A DNA stretch of 64,000 nucleotides from the NCBI RefSeq assembly GCF_000170755.1, contig NZ_ABCK01000012.1, positions 122,209 to 186,208 on the forward strand, in the 5' to 3' direction. Below the pieces are notes generated by a model, which worked only from the letters and a program-made list of their open reading frames with translations, was not told the DNA's origin and made no database searches. A program made the position numbers and the translations under genes. This DNA comes from Lentisphaera araneosa HTCC2155 (GTDB lineage Bacteria > Verrucomicrobiota > Lentisphaeria > Lentisphaerales > Lentisphaeraceae). Positions 55,086-63,481 of this stretch are shown here, one piece after another (positions within the stretch are counted from its first letter, which is position 1; each line of letters opens with the position of its first letter).

Positions 55086-56378
55086 ATGATTCATCATATC
55101 AACCGTCGCCATTTTTTACGAGGTGCTGGAGCCCTTGTGGCTTTGCCGGGACTCGAGTCTTTGGGCTATGAGACCAAGTCATTTAGTCGCAATAAAAAAT
55201 CGGCCACGCCACCCAAGCGTATGATCTTTTTGGGTTTCGGGTGGGGAGTCACAAATGAAACTTGGTACCCCGACCTCAAGGATACGGGTGTTGACTACAC
55301 ACTTCCCCAAGGCCTTGCACCCTTAGCCAAGTACAAAAAAGACTTTACACTCATTCAAGGTTGCTCACATCAGTACAGTAATGAAGCCCATTGGGGCAGC
55401 ACTTTTTGGCTCACGGGGGCGAACCGTTATGCCGTCGCTGGACAATCCTTTTCAAACACTATTTCAGCGGATCAAGTTGCTGCTGCAGCTTTTGGGCAAG
55501 AGACCCGTTTCACATCCATGCAATTGTGTAGTCCAGAAAAAAAGGCCGATGGTCATGGTATGGGACTCTCTTTATCTTGGGATCAGCGCGGCAAACCCAT
55601 GGCGGGAATCGACTCCCCCATAAAGCTCTATCACAAACTCTTCTCAGCTGATGATATGCCCCTGGAACAGCGACAAATCGTCTTAAAAGAAAAACGTAGT
55701 GTGATGGATACTATTTTTAATGATGCTAAGCGCTTGCGTAACGGATTAAGTAAAACAGATAGTGAGAAACTAGACGAATACTTTCAGGGAATTCGCGATA
55801 TAGAAAATCGTATAAGCAAAGATGAACAATGGCTCACTGTACCCAAACAAAAGGCTCCTTTAGGCGCTCCAGACAAGCGTTTGAAAGGCAAAGATGAGAT
55901 CAAAGCCATGTATGATTTAATTGTGGCAGCTCTACAGACTGACACAACTCGAGTCATGACTTATCGCCAGCCAGTAAAATCACTTTTACAGAGTATTGGA
56001 GTTAAAGTGGCTCCCCATGACATGAGTCACTACACGCCAGGTGATCGAATGGCTGCTTCCCAAAAGCGCGATCTAGCTCAAAGTGAATTACTCGCAGGCT
56101 TAATTGCTAAACTGAAAGCCACAAAAGAGGCCGATGGTTCTTCTTTATACGACCATGTGAGCCTCGCGTATGGCTCCAATATTCGCTCTATCCATCATCT
56201 TAATAATTGTCCTACGATTATTGCCGGTGGTGGTTCTAAGTTGGCTATGGGCCAACATTTAGCTTTACCCAAGGATACACCTCTCTGTAATGTTTGGTTG
56301 AGTATGCTCAAGGGCTCAGGTGTAAAAGTAGACCGCCACGGCGATAGCACGGGAATCATCAAAGAACTGCAAGTATGA
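55086..56378 (+). CDS. DUF1552 protein, Tat-exported
   Basis: 430 residues, paralogue of 13872 and 24150. Leader NRRHFLRGAGALVALPGL predicts Tat export. Blocks GWGVTNETWYPDL, SNEAHWGSTFWLTGANRYAVAG, FSNTISADQVAAAAFG, YGSNIRSIHHLNNCPTIIAGGG and NVWLSMLKGSGVKVDRHG match the family. The DUF1592 start overlaps its stop by 4 bp. Function unknown. Ahead of it is a promoter-like site and 150 bp of AT-rich DNA after the beta-helix gene. Confidence 0.9.
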   Translation: MIHHINRRHFLRGAGALVALPGLESLGYETKSFSRNKKSATPPKRMIFLGFGWGVTNETWYPDLKDTGVDYTLPQGLAPLAKYKKDFTLIQGCSHQYSNEAHWGSTFWLTGANRYAVAGQSFSNTISADQVAAAAFGQETRFTSMQLCSPEKKADGHGMGLSLSWDQRGKPMAGIDSPIKLYHKLFSADDMPLEQRQIVLKEKRSVMDTIFNDAKRLRNGLSKTDSEKLDEYFQGIRDIENRISKDEQWLTVPKQKAPLGAPDKRLKGKDEIKAMYDLIVAALQTDTTRVMTYRQPVKSLLQSIGVKVAPHDMSHYTPGDRMAASQKRDLAQSELLAGLIAKLKATKEADGSSLYDHVSLAYGSNIRSIHHLNNCPTIIAGGGSKLAMGQHLALPKDTPLCNVWLSMLKGSGVKVDRHGDSTGIIKELQV

Positions 56379-59125
56379 GAAATCTTTTTAATGTATTCAA
56401 GATTCATCAGAATCATTCTGTTAGCAATATGAGAAGGACGCTGTCCCTCTCGAGCTCTGCCTGCAAGGATTTGCCAATCCTTGACCAGGCGACTAGGGGA
56501 CATAGTTTGTCTTTATGGCTAATCATATTTTTATGTCTTAGTGCTGGCGTTCAGGCTGAAAAGAGTCAAGCGATTTTACCAGAGAAAAACTTTGACTTTT
56601 TAGCTAATTATTGCCTTAACTGTCACGATGACGAAAAGCAAGAGGGTAAAATCAATCTTGAAGATCTGGACTTCAATATTCAGACACTTCAGCAAGCCGA
56701 AATCTGGCAGAAGGTTCTCAATGCGATTAATTCAGGGGATATGCCCCCAGAAGATAAAAAACAGCCCAAGAATGTAGAAAAAGCGGACTTCTTGGAAAGC
56801 CTGTCCAACACCATGGTGACAGCTCGCAAAGTACTGTCTGATTCTGGTGGTAAAATCACTATGCGTCGCCTCAACCGCCGCGAGTACAACAATACGCTAC
56901 GAGAACTTTTAGATGTACAGGTAGACGCAAATAATCTCCCAGCAGATGGAGCGGGTCATTTCGATACTGAGGGAGCTTCACAATTTATTTCCAGTGATCA
57001 AATCGAGCAGTACCTCAAAGCAGGGCGTATAGCAATTAAAGAAGCTTTTGAACGCCATGCCAACAGAAATAAAGAACCATTTGTTTATCGCTTAGAAATT
57101 GAGGACCAGTTTAATCCCCAGCTGGATAAAGCTCTTGCTAACTTTGAAAAAAATCACGCCAAATTTCAAGAGTACTTTAAACAAGTAAAAGCCTCTTCAG
57201 AAGCTCCTGAAAATAAAAAGATTATGGAAGAAATTATTAAGAGGAACCCCAGAGTTGCAAAAACCCCTTGGCGCTATTTACCCAATGAGGCAAAGCACTT
57301 GAAAGGCGCTCCTAGATCAAAAGACTTTGGATTAAAAGATGAGGCCGCCGCTATTTTTGGTGAGGTGATTTACACTGAAGATTACAAATATCATAGACAA
57401 AGTAGGGACCTGCCATTGAGTGACACCGGCAGTTACCTAATGATTGTTAAGGGGATTAATCGTATCGATATTAAACCACCCAGGGGCATGCCCGTGGGTA
57501 AGTATAAACTTCGCGTGCGGGGTGGAGCTATGGCCGATGCGCCAGGTTTTAGAAAGTTCATTGAGGTAGGGCACCCCCAAAAGAGAATTCCGGTTAAACG
57601 CTTTTTTGAAGGCCTGCCTTTTGCCTACATGCAAATGACGGGAACTCCCGAACAAGCGGAAATTCAGGAAACCACGATTGAAATCTTTAGCCATTCCAAA
57701 AAAGAAATTGCAATCCAGGAACGACAATCAGCCAATTGGGAAGATTTGCGTAGAAAGGTCTATTTTCGTGATAGGCACCGCACTGGCATTGGCCCCGTGC
57801 CATCTCTCTGGCTCGACTGGATAGAATTGGAAGGCCCCTTAAAGCAAGCCCCCAGTCCTTTTGATAAAATCCTCATAAAGCATCAAGACAAGCCCAATCG
57901 CGCCAGAGAAATCATTAAGGATTTTGGCCTCCTGGTATTTCGTGGCAAAATGTACGAAGACAATTTAAAAGAATTACTTGCCCATTATGAATATCGCCGC
58001 AGTCAAGGTGACTCTTTTGAAGATGCCCTCGTTCAAGCCTTGAGTATCATTTTAGCTTCACCTAGTTTCCTTTATCTCGATGAACCCAATGATAAGCAAG
58101 GGCCACGCCAACTCACAGATCGCGAATTAGTTATACGCTTAGCCTATTTCTTGTGGAGTGCACCACCAGATCAGACACTCTTAGATCTGGCTCAATCTAA
58201 AAAACTGATGAATCCCGAGCGATTAAGCCTCGAAGTTGATCGTATGTTAGCTGATCCACGTGCGAAAAATTTTGTGGATGGCTTTACTCATCAGTGGTTG
58301 GATATGGAGCGCTTAGACTTCTTTCAATTTGATGTCTTACATCACCGTGAATTTGATGACAATGCCAAAAAAGCAGCTCGTGAGGAAGTTTATCAAACTA
58401 TCCTTCACCTGATAAAAAATAATGGTCGACTATGCGATTTATTGAGTAGTGATTATCTTGTGGTTGATGGCTTGATGGCCAATCATTATGGTATTGATGG
58501 TGTATACGGCCAGGAATTCCGCAAAGTGAAACTACCCGAAGGCTCGCCTCGTGGTGGTTTACTCGGCATGGCCGCAATAAATGCCATGGGCAGTAATGGT
58601 TTGGAAACCAGTCCAGTGGAACGCGGTGCTTGGGTTCTGCGTCACCTCATTAATGAACCCCCACCACCCGCGCCAGCAAACGTACCGCAAATCTCTCGCT
58701 TAGAAGGTAAAGTCTTGACTACTCGTCAACGATTAACGGCTCACCAAGAAGAGCCGCAATGTGCCAGCTGTCACCGCAAAATTGATCCCATTGGTTTTGG
58801 CTTAGAGAATTTTGATGCTACAGGCAAATGGCGCACTAAAGATAAGTATAAAAATAAGAAATGGACTATTGATTCCTCTGGCAAGTTCCACAAGGGGCCG
58901 GCTTTTAAAGATTATTTTGAAATGAAAAAGCTTATTGCCGATAGGGGGGATGACTTCGCCCGTGGTTTTATTGAGTCACTGATTGCTTACTCATTGGGAC
59001 GATCCTATGCCTTTACAGATGATACTATGGCTGAGGATTTATTAGCCGTCGCCAAAAAAGAGGACTATAGGATCAACTCCATCATTCACGCTCTCGTTCA
59101 AGGACGTGAATTTCAGCAGAAATAA
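56375..59125 (+). CDS. DUF1592-family haem c protein with inserted N-terminal hairpin
   Basis: 916 residues, paralogue of 11194 and 25439. Haem sites YCLNCHD near residue 87 and CASCHRK at 796, with DUF1587 (MRRLNRREYNNTLRELL), DUF1592 (TDRELVIRLAYFLWSAPPDQTL) and DUF1588 (SPRGGLLGMAAI) between. The N-terminus is 45 residues longer than in the two paralogues; the extra part is a hairpin-rich block (56442-56502), after which a signal peptide (SLWLIIFLCLSAGVQA) resumes. The ATGA overlap with DUF1552 is retained. A copy of its last 94 codons lies at 61933-62214. Confidence 0.87.
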   Translation: MRNLFNVFKIHQNHSVSNMRRTLSLSSSACKDLPILDQATRGHSLSLWLIIFLCLSAGVQAEKSQAILPEKNFDFLANYCLNCHDDEKQEGKINLEDLDFNIQTLQQAEIWQKVLNAINSGDMPPEDKKQPKNVEKADFLESLSNTMVTARKVLSDSGGKITMRRLNRREYNNTLRELLDVQVDANNLPADGAGHFDTEGASQFISSDQIEQYLKAGRIAIKEAFERHANRNKEPFVYRLEIEDQFNPQLDKALANFEKNHAKFQEYFKQVKASSEAPENKKIMEEIIKRNPRVAKTPWRYLPNEAKHLKGAPRSKDFGLKDEAAAIFGEVIYTEDYKYHRQSRDLPLSDTGSYLMIVKGINRIDIKPPRGMPVGKYKLRVRGGAMADAPGFRKFIEVGHPQKRIPVKRFFEGLPFAYMQMTGTPEQAEIQETTIEIFSHSKKEIAIQERQSANWEDLRRKVYFRDRHRTGIGPVPSLWLDWIELEGPLKQAPSPFDKILIKHQDKPNRAREIIKDFGLLVFRGKMYEDNLKELLAHYEYRRSQGDSFEDALVQALSIILASPSFLYLDEPNDKQGPRQLTDRELVIRLAYFLWSAPPDQTLLDLAQSKKLMNPERLSLEVDRMLADPRAKNFVDGFTHQWLDMERLDFFQFDVLHHREFDDNAKKAAREEVYQTILHLIKNNGRLCDLLSSDYLVVDGLMANHYGIDGVYGQEFRKVKLPEGSPRGGLLGMAAINAMGSNGLETSPVERGAWVLRHLINEPPPPAPANVPQISRLEGKVLTTRQRLTAHQEEPQCASCHRKIDPIGFGLENFDATGKWRTKDKYKNKKWTIDSSGKFHKGPAFKDYFEMKKLIADRGDDFARGFIESLIAYSLGRSYAFTDDTMAEDLLAVAKKEDYRINSIIHALVQGREFQQK
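56442..56502. repeat. Nested inverted repeat inside the N-terminal coding region
   Basis: Outer arms TGTCCC (56442) and GGGACA (56497), inner arms GCCTG (56459) and CAGGC (56486), and a perfect core CAAGGATT-TGCC-AATCCTTG (56464-56483). The block lies inside the reading frame and explains the longer N-terminus relative to two paralogues. Confidence 0.75.
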
Positions 59126-59404
59126 TACTTCTGTAGAAGTGGTTTATGAGCTCATACCTGGGAGCGCCAATTGCTAATCAGCATTTAAATTGCGGAGTCC
59201 GCAATGTAGTTCAGTATTGGAATGCGGGGCTCCCAGTATTGCCCATAAATAAAGGACTATACCGTTCAATGGATAATCAAAAGTTATTCTATAAACATCT
59301 GTGTTAATCCCTGTTAATCTGTGGTTAAATTAAGTAAGTAGAATAGATAAAAACCATCTGTGTTAATTGTGACTCAACTAAGCTGTATTAAATCACCAAT
59401 TTGA
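59126..59404. repeat. Intergenic repeat mosaic
   Basis: GGGAGCGCCAATTGCTAATC (a damaged GCCGATTNNCAATCGGC word), TTGCGGAGTCCGCAA, a reverse copy of the GGAATGCGGGGCTCCCAG word, and ATCTGTGTTAATCCCTGTTA dispersed repeats. No gene recognised before the anti-sigma remnant. Confidence 0.7.
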
Positions 59405-59614
59405 GAAACCTTAACCTTTGCACAAAAGAGCTTAGGTTTTAAAGATAAAGCTACTTTGGAAAGCATCGAAATAGAGACTGTTCTATTAGCAGGAAGCTCT
59501 TTTCTTATCCTCTCGATTTATGTTCTGGACACAGAGAATAAAGCTGCGGGGCCTTCTCGCTTTGAGAAGCATTACTTCGACAAAGTGAGTGTCAAAATAT
59601 CTTATACAGAGTAA
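59405..59614 (+). pseudogene. Remnant of anti-sigma factor C-terminal domain
   Basis: Translates ETLTFAQKSLGFKDKATLES then IEIETVLLAGSSFLILSIYV, with AAGPSRFEKHYFDKVSVKIS near the end and a stop. This matches the end of 34918-35907 (SLTFAQKRLPF...ETVLPAESRYLILSVYIRDA...AGPSKFEMHYLDKVSINIS). It has no start codon and is preceded by a stop, so only the tail of a second anti-sigma factor survives here. Confidence 0.85.
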
Positions 59615-59784
59615 GCCTGTTCATTCTCTGCACAAAGCTGTTGATCCTACTAAGCTTTATTAAAAATTTTAAAGGATAGCTCGGTGGTGGCTATTTTTAA
59701 CTTTTATTTTGACAAGAACATAAGATCCTAAGTTTCAGTACAACTCTCTGTAAATAAACATAATTAATCTTGAAAAGGAAATAT

Positions 59785-59907
59785 ATGAAAAAAATAATCG
59801 TATTTATAATCATCACAATGAACTTGGTTTTTTCAAGCTTACTCGTTCCTCGCTCCATTAAGCGGCTTATCCTGGACCTTAGAAAAATGAAGAGCACAGT
59901 ATGCTAA
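59785..59907 (+). CDS. Short ORF with signal-peptide-like start
   Basis: 40 codons (MKKIIVFIIITMNLVFSSLL then a basic tail) with AAAGGA at 59775-59780. The start resembles the leader of the esterase at 48478 (MKQIILFIVIAMS). Stops 6 bp into the CPBP-like gene. It may be a leader remnant of a deleted secreted-enzyme gene. A CATAAGA-N13-TACAAC block (59716-59740 region) lies upstream. Confidence 0.4.
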   Translation: MKKIIVFIIITMNLVFSSLLVPRSIKRLILDLRKMKSTVC

Positions 59908-60404
59908 AAAGATATATAGAAAGCTATGATATTAAGCAACCAGCTACAGTTTTTTTTAGAACGTTTGGAGAATCTTGGCTCTTAACAGGGTTTTTAGCGT
60001 ATCTATCTATATGGATATGTAATATGATTGGGGTTGATGGGAGTGAATCTTTACTTGATATGACTCAAGACGAAGAGGAGCGGCTTAGTAAATATGAGTT
60101 TGTTTTATCTGTTGTTTTTGCGCCTTTAGTAGAGACTGTGCTATTTCAGATCATCCCATTTGAGCTGTGTAAAAAGTTTTTCAAGAATTTAAACCTTGGG
60201 TTTCTATGTTCTTTTCTGATTTTCATGGCACTTCATTTTACAAATTCAATTGATTCAGGGATTATCGCGGGAGTCGGAGGTGGATTTTATTTAGGATTAA
60301 TTTACTTTTTATTTCGAGAGGAGAAGTTTTCAAAAGCTGTTTTTATGACGGTTTTGATCCATACAGCTATGAACTTCACAGTATTCGCTATGGAGGGATT
60401 ATGA
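59901..60404 (+). CDS. CPBP-like intramembrane protease homologue
   Basis: 167 residues with four to five hydrophobic segments. Motif 1 is VETVLFQ (one Glu in place of the usual EExxxR), motif 2 is ALHFTNS (His) and motif 3 is HTAMNF. The arrangement fits the CPBP (CAAX-like glutamic protease) superfamily; the incomplete first motif leaves activity in doubt. Starts inside the preceding short ORF, and its stop overlaps the next short ORF. Confidence 0.65.
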   Translation: MLKRYIESYDIKQPATVFFRTFGESWLLTGFLAYLSIWICNMIGVDGSESLLDMTQDEEERLSKYEFVLSVVFAPLVETVLFQIIPFELCKKFFKNLNLGFLCSFLIFMALHFTNSIDSGIIAGVGGGFYLGLIYFLFREEKFSKAVFMTVLIHTAMNFTVFAMEGL

Positions 60405-60565
60405 ACATGGATAAAGCGCCTTCTAACTTGTCACTCCAGAGAAATCCTTCCACTGCGCTACAGAATTCTCTGAGTTCAGATGTTCGACAGCGAAGTCACC
60501 TTAAGTTTTCGTTATCGTCAGAAAATCAAAATTCCTATCAGTCTTTTTCGATAGGTGTTTTTTAA
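60401..60565 (+). CDS. Short hypothetical ORF (54 aa)
   Basis: ATGAAC at 60401 has a strong GGAGGG ribosome site (60392-60397) and an ATGA overlap with the CPBP-like stop, so it could be translated. Sequence is Ser/Gln rich, with no hydrophobic segment. A terminator-like hairpin overlaps its end. Low confidence. Confidence 0.3.
   Translation: MNMDKAPSNLSLQRNPSTALQNSLSSDVRQRSHLKFSLSSENQNSYQSFSIGVF
60534..60562 (+). terminator. Intrinsic terminator before GH5-like gene
   Basis: CCTATC (60534-60539), loop AGTCTTTTTC, GATAGG (60550-60555), then TGTTTTTTAA. A 6-bp stem with a T-run on the plus strand, ending the CPBP-like unit. Confidence 0.6.
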
Positions 60566-60586
60566 GCCCAAAAAAAGGATTTTATT

Positions 60587-61933
60587 ATGCATGCTTTAGG
60601 AAAGATCCCAGAATTATTATTAATTGTGTTTATGTTGTTATCGAGCATTTGCTCAGGTACAGAAAAGGGCAAAGCTGTTCCAAAAATAGTCATACGCAAT
60701 GGTAAATTTATAACGAAAGCAAACGGCAAAATATTCGTGCCTTTTGGAGTTAATTATTGTGTTTTTGGAAAGTTTGAAAATGGCAAACCGGGATACGCAT
60801 CGTTTTCTCCTACATATTATGATTCATCTTTTGTTGAAAAAATGATGGCATATTGTAAAAAGAATGGTTTTAACACGATTCGCGTATTCCATGCATACGT
60901 ATCTTGCGAAGACGGTATCCTTGAAAGCCGGTCCGCCCGGGAGTTTTCACCTGAATATATGACCAATGTTATTCATTTACTTGAACAAGCAAGGATATAC
61001 AATATATACCTTATCTGGACCTTTGATATTTGGACTCCTCCTTCAAAATGGCTGTCTGAACAGAAAACTGTCGCCGATGGTAAGTATGCCTTTCAAAAAG
61101 CTGGAGGAGTTGACTATAATCGCAATGCGTTTTATATGGATCTAAGGCATGCTCGAAACCGAGCAAATAATATTGTTGAGATGATTCGTGCGATTCGAAA
61201 ACATGATCCTGAGTTGTTGACTACTGTTTTTTCGTGGCAACTGGAAAATGAACTTTATTCTGTTGAAAATTTTGCACCTTACAAGCTTAAACAATTCACT
61301 TATAATGGCAAGAATTATGATTTAGCAAATGGCAAAGGCAAACAAAAACTTATGGACGATGTTGTTAGCAACTGGTGCAATTATCTGACTACTGCCATCA
61401 AACACGAAGACATTGAAGCATTGGTCAGCGTAGGAGTTTTTCCATTTAAAGATGTTGGCATGGACGGTCCTGGTGATTGGTCTAAACCAGGACGAAGGGA
61501 TAAGAGAGTGCCTGCGAGGCCTTTAGTACTTCTCAAAACAGAGATCGACTTTCTTGATATTCATTTTTATGTGTGGCGCGAAGGCAATAAAGATGAGCTT
61601 TATGTTCTTGATCAGAAATGGAAGTCAGTAGAGAAAGACAAGCTTTTGCCTTTAGCTAAAAAGTTGGAGAAACCAATTATGGTTGGAGAGACGGGCTTAT
61701 TCAATAACTATACAGACGGAATGGGTCTGAGTATTCCACAAAGAGTAACTCTTGCTTCAAAATATTTAAAAAACCATATTGAAGCATTGCGAAAAGATTA
61801 TGGGGTCGCCGGTGTTTTATTCTGGACCTTCGGCACTCCCAGTAAACCGAATAAAAAGCTTTATTATGATCTCTATTATCAGCATGAAGTAAAAGAAGCA
61901 TTCATACAAGCTTGGGAAGAGGGCGAAAAATAA
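60587..61933 (+). CDS. Secreted GH5-like glycoside hydrolase
   Basis: 448 residues with signal peptide (to about CSGTE). A TIM barrel with GKIFVPFGVNYCVFG, FNTIRVFHAYVSC, SWQLENELYS (catalytic acid Glu222 after Asn221) and KPIMVGETGLFNNY (nucleophile Glu368) is the pattern of clan GH-A (GH5/mannanase-like). It should cleave a beta-linked glycan outside the cytoplasm. AAAGGATT precedes the ATG. The 3' end abuts the DUF1592-tail remnant directly: the stop shares a base with the remnant's first codon. Confidence 0.82.
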   Translation: MHALGKIPELLLIVFMLLSSICSGTEKGKAVPKIVIRNGKFITKANGKIFVPFGVNYCVFGKFENGKPGYASFSPTYYDSSFVEKMMAYCKKNGFNTIRVFHAYVSCEDGILESRSAREFSPEYMTNVIHLLEQARIYNIYLIWTFDIWTPPSKWLSEQKTVADGKYAFQKAGGVDYNRNAFYMDLRHARNRANNIVEMIRAIRKHDPELLTTVFSWQLENELYSVENFAPYKLKQFTYNGKNYDLANGKGKQKLMDDVVSNWCNYLTTAIKHEDIEALVSVGVFPFKDVGMDGPGDWSKPGRRDKRVPARPLVLLKTEIDFLDIHFYVWREGNKDELYVLDQKWKSVEKDKLLPLAKKLEKPIMVGETGLFNNYTDGMGLSIPQRVTLASKYLKNHIEALRKDYGVAGVLFWTFGTPSKPNKKLYYDLYYQHEVKEAFIQAWEEGEK

Positions 61934-62214
61934 ACGACAAAAACAAGAAATGGACGATTGATTCCTCTGGCAAGTTTCACAAGGGGCCGGCTTTTAAAGA
62001 TTATTATAAAATGAAGCAAATTATTGCCGATAGGGTGGATGACTTCGCTCGTGCTTTTATTGAGTCACTGATTGCTTACTCATTGGGACGCTCCTATAAC
62101 TTCATCGATGATGATATGACTGATGACTTATTAGGCGACGCCAAAAAAGAGGACTACAGGATCAACTCCATCATTCTCGCTCTCGTTCAAGGACGTGAAT
62201 TTCAGCAAAAGTAA
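61933..62214 (+). pseudogene. Duplicate tail of DUF1592-family gene
   Basis: Reads NDKNKKWTIDSSGKFHKGPA to the end LALVQGREFQQK and a stop, matching the last 94 codons of 56375-59125 at both protein and near-identical DNA level (KNKKWTIDSSGKFHKGPA...). The frame differs from the GH5-like gene and lacks a natural start. It looks like the other end of a duplication that flanks 59126-61932. Confidence 0.88.
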
Positions 62215-62364
62215 ATACCATAAGATATTTATGTTATAAGACTTATTACTAAGCAAAAGAGACGTAGTATCATTAAAATCAATACTTCTTATTACTATTA
62301 AATTTTCGCTTAAATTTATAAGTAATGATCCATTCACAAAACTAATTATTTAGAGGACAACAAC

Positions 62365-63297
62365 ATGTATAAACACTTACTTCTTATCTGTACTATCTTT
62401 GCACTATTCTCTTGTTCATCAAAACAAGTAGAACCGACTGATGGAAGCGTTCGCATTACTGATATAAACAAGGAGCTCGAGCTAAAACGAGAGGCCTTTC
62501 GTACGATCAATAAAGTTTATGCTCGTTATCACTGGAGATATAAGGGTGATGATCTGACGGAAGATGAAAAGAAAAATCGTACGTACCTATGGTCTGATGC
62601 AAGGAAAAAGCGTGAGCTAGCTTACAAACAATACATTCTTACTTTATTGGAATATTGGTCGATCTTGCCAAATCAAAGCGAGCAAAGTGCACAAATACAA
62701 ACAGAATTAAAACAGGCTATTGCGGGTCGCTATAATAAAAATACCGAATCGGAAATGAATGAAAAATTACTGCTTGCTGAACTTTCTTGGTCCTATTTAG
62801 CTCAAGCTCAGTTAGACGCCTATAAAGCCAAATTCCTAAGTACATTAATCACCATCCCCAAGGAAGTGAAACATAGTGACATGATGCATGCTCTAGGATT
62901 GCCTATAGAACCCTATGGTTGGAATTTACAGATCAACTATAGTCTCACTCTTATTCGAGCAGATCAACTTGATGCGGCTCATAAAGAGTTAAGCAAGGTC
63001 AAAAGCAAAGCCTTTAAGTATCAACAAAGAACTTATAAACAAATCAATGCTGCAGACTTTTCCCAAATGAAAAAAAGAGACCAAGAGCACACTTATAAAC
63101 GTTATAAAAGACAGTCTCGTCAAGTTCAATTATGCGAACTTTTACAGGCTATAATTGCTGTAAAAGAAGATAATAAAGATGAAGCGCAAAAATTATACCA
63201 CAAAGCACTTTCCTATAAAATAGAATTAACAAGAAAAGTTCAATATCTCTTGCAAAGTAAGGAATTACTTGTCTTTCAAGATAATCTGAAAATATAA
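62365..63297 (+). CDS. Lipoprotein, alpha-helical, unknown function
   Basis: 310 residues with a lipobox (ALFSCSS, Cys17). The body is mostly helical and highly charged (ADARKKRELAYKQYILTLLEYW-like stretches; RADQLDAAHKELSKVKSK), resembling tetratricopeptide-type envelope proteins, but no family recognised. An AGAGGA site precedes the ATG. The neighbours give no functional hint. Confidence 0.65.
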   Translation: MYKHLLLICTIFALFSCSSKQVEPTDGSVRITDINKELELKREAFRTINKVYARYHWRYKGDDLTEDEKKNRTYLWSDARKKRELAYKQYILTLLEYWSILPNQSEQSAQIQTELKQAIAGRYNKNTESEMNEKLLLAELSWSYLAQAQLDAYKAKFLSTLITIPKEVKHSDMMHALGLPIEPYGWNLQINYSLTLIRADQLDAAHKELSKVKSKAFKYQQRTYKQINAADFSQMKKRDQEHTYKRYKRQSRQVQLCELLQAIIAVKEDNKDEAQKLYHKALSYKIELTRKVQYLLQSKELLVFQDNLKI

Positions 63298-63365
63298 TTG
63301 AAACTCCAAGTTCTTATCTCCCCATATTTCACCTTGGTCCTTTAAACCTGAAGCCATAAAAATCA

Positions 63366-63390
63366 TAAGATCTAGGTCTATCTGGACAAA
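63366..63390 (+). promoter_or_regulatory. Candidate promoter, TAAGA-N14-GACAAA class
   Basis: TAAGA (63366-63370), 14 nt, GACAAA (63385-63390). It is followed within 50 bp by a TGTCA-type site, so two signals precede the same gene. Confidence 0.4.
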
Positions 63391-63412
63391 TCCTAAAAAA
63401 ATATAAGAAATT

Positions 63413-63439
63413 AGTCATATCGAAAAAACTCATGACAAT
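63413..63439 (+). promoter_or_regulatory. Candidate promoter, AGTCA-N17-ACAAT class
   Basis: AGTCA (63413-63417), 17 nt, ACAAT (63435-63439) in CATGACAATTGTAATG, 43 bp before the TRAP start. Confidence 0.5.
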
Positions 63440-63481
63440 TGTAATGAGAAGATTAATTAAATAAAGCTTTAGGAGCCCCCC

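Noticed and set aside
62221..62260. TAAGA-type promoter before the 62365 lipoprotein
   Set aside because: CATAAGA is present but the 14-nt downstream block is GACTTA, not TACAAT-like, and it is too far (over 100 bp) from the start.
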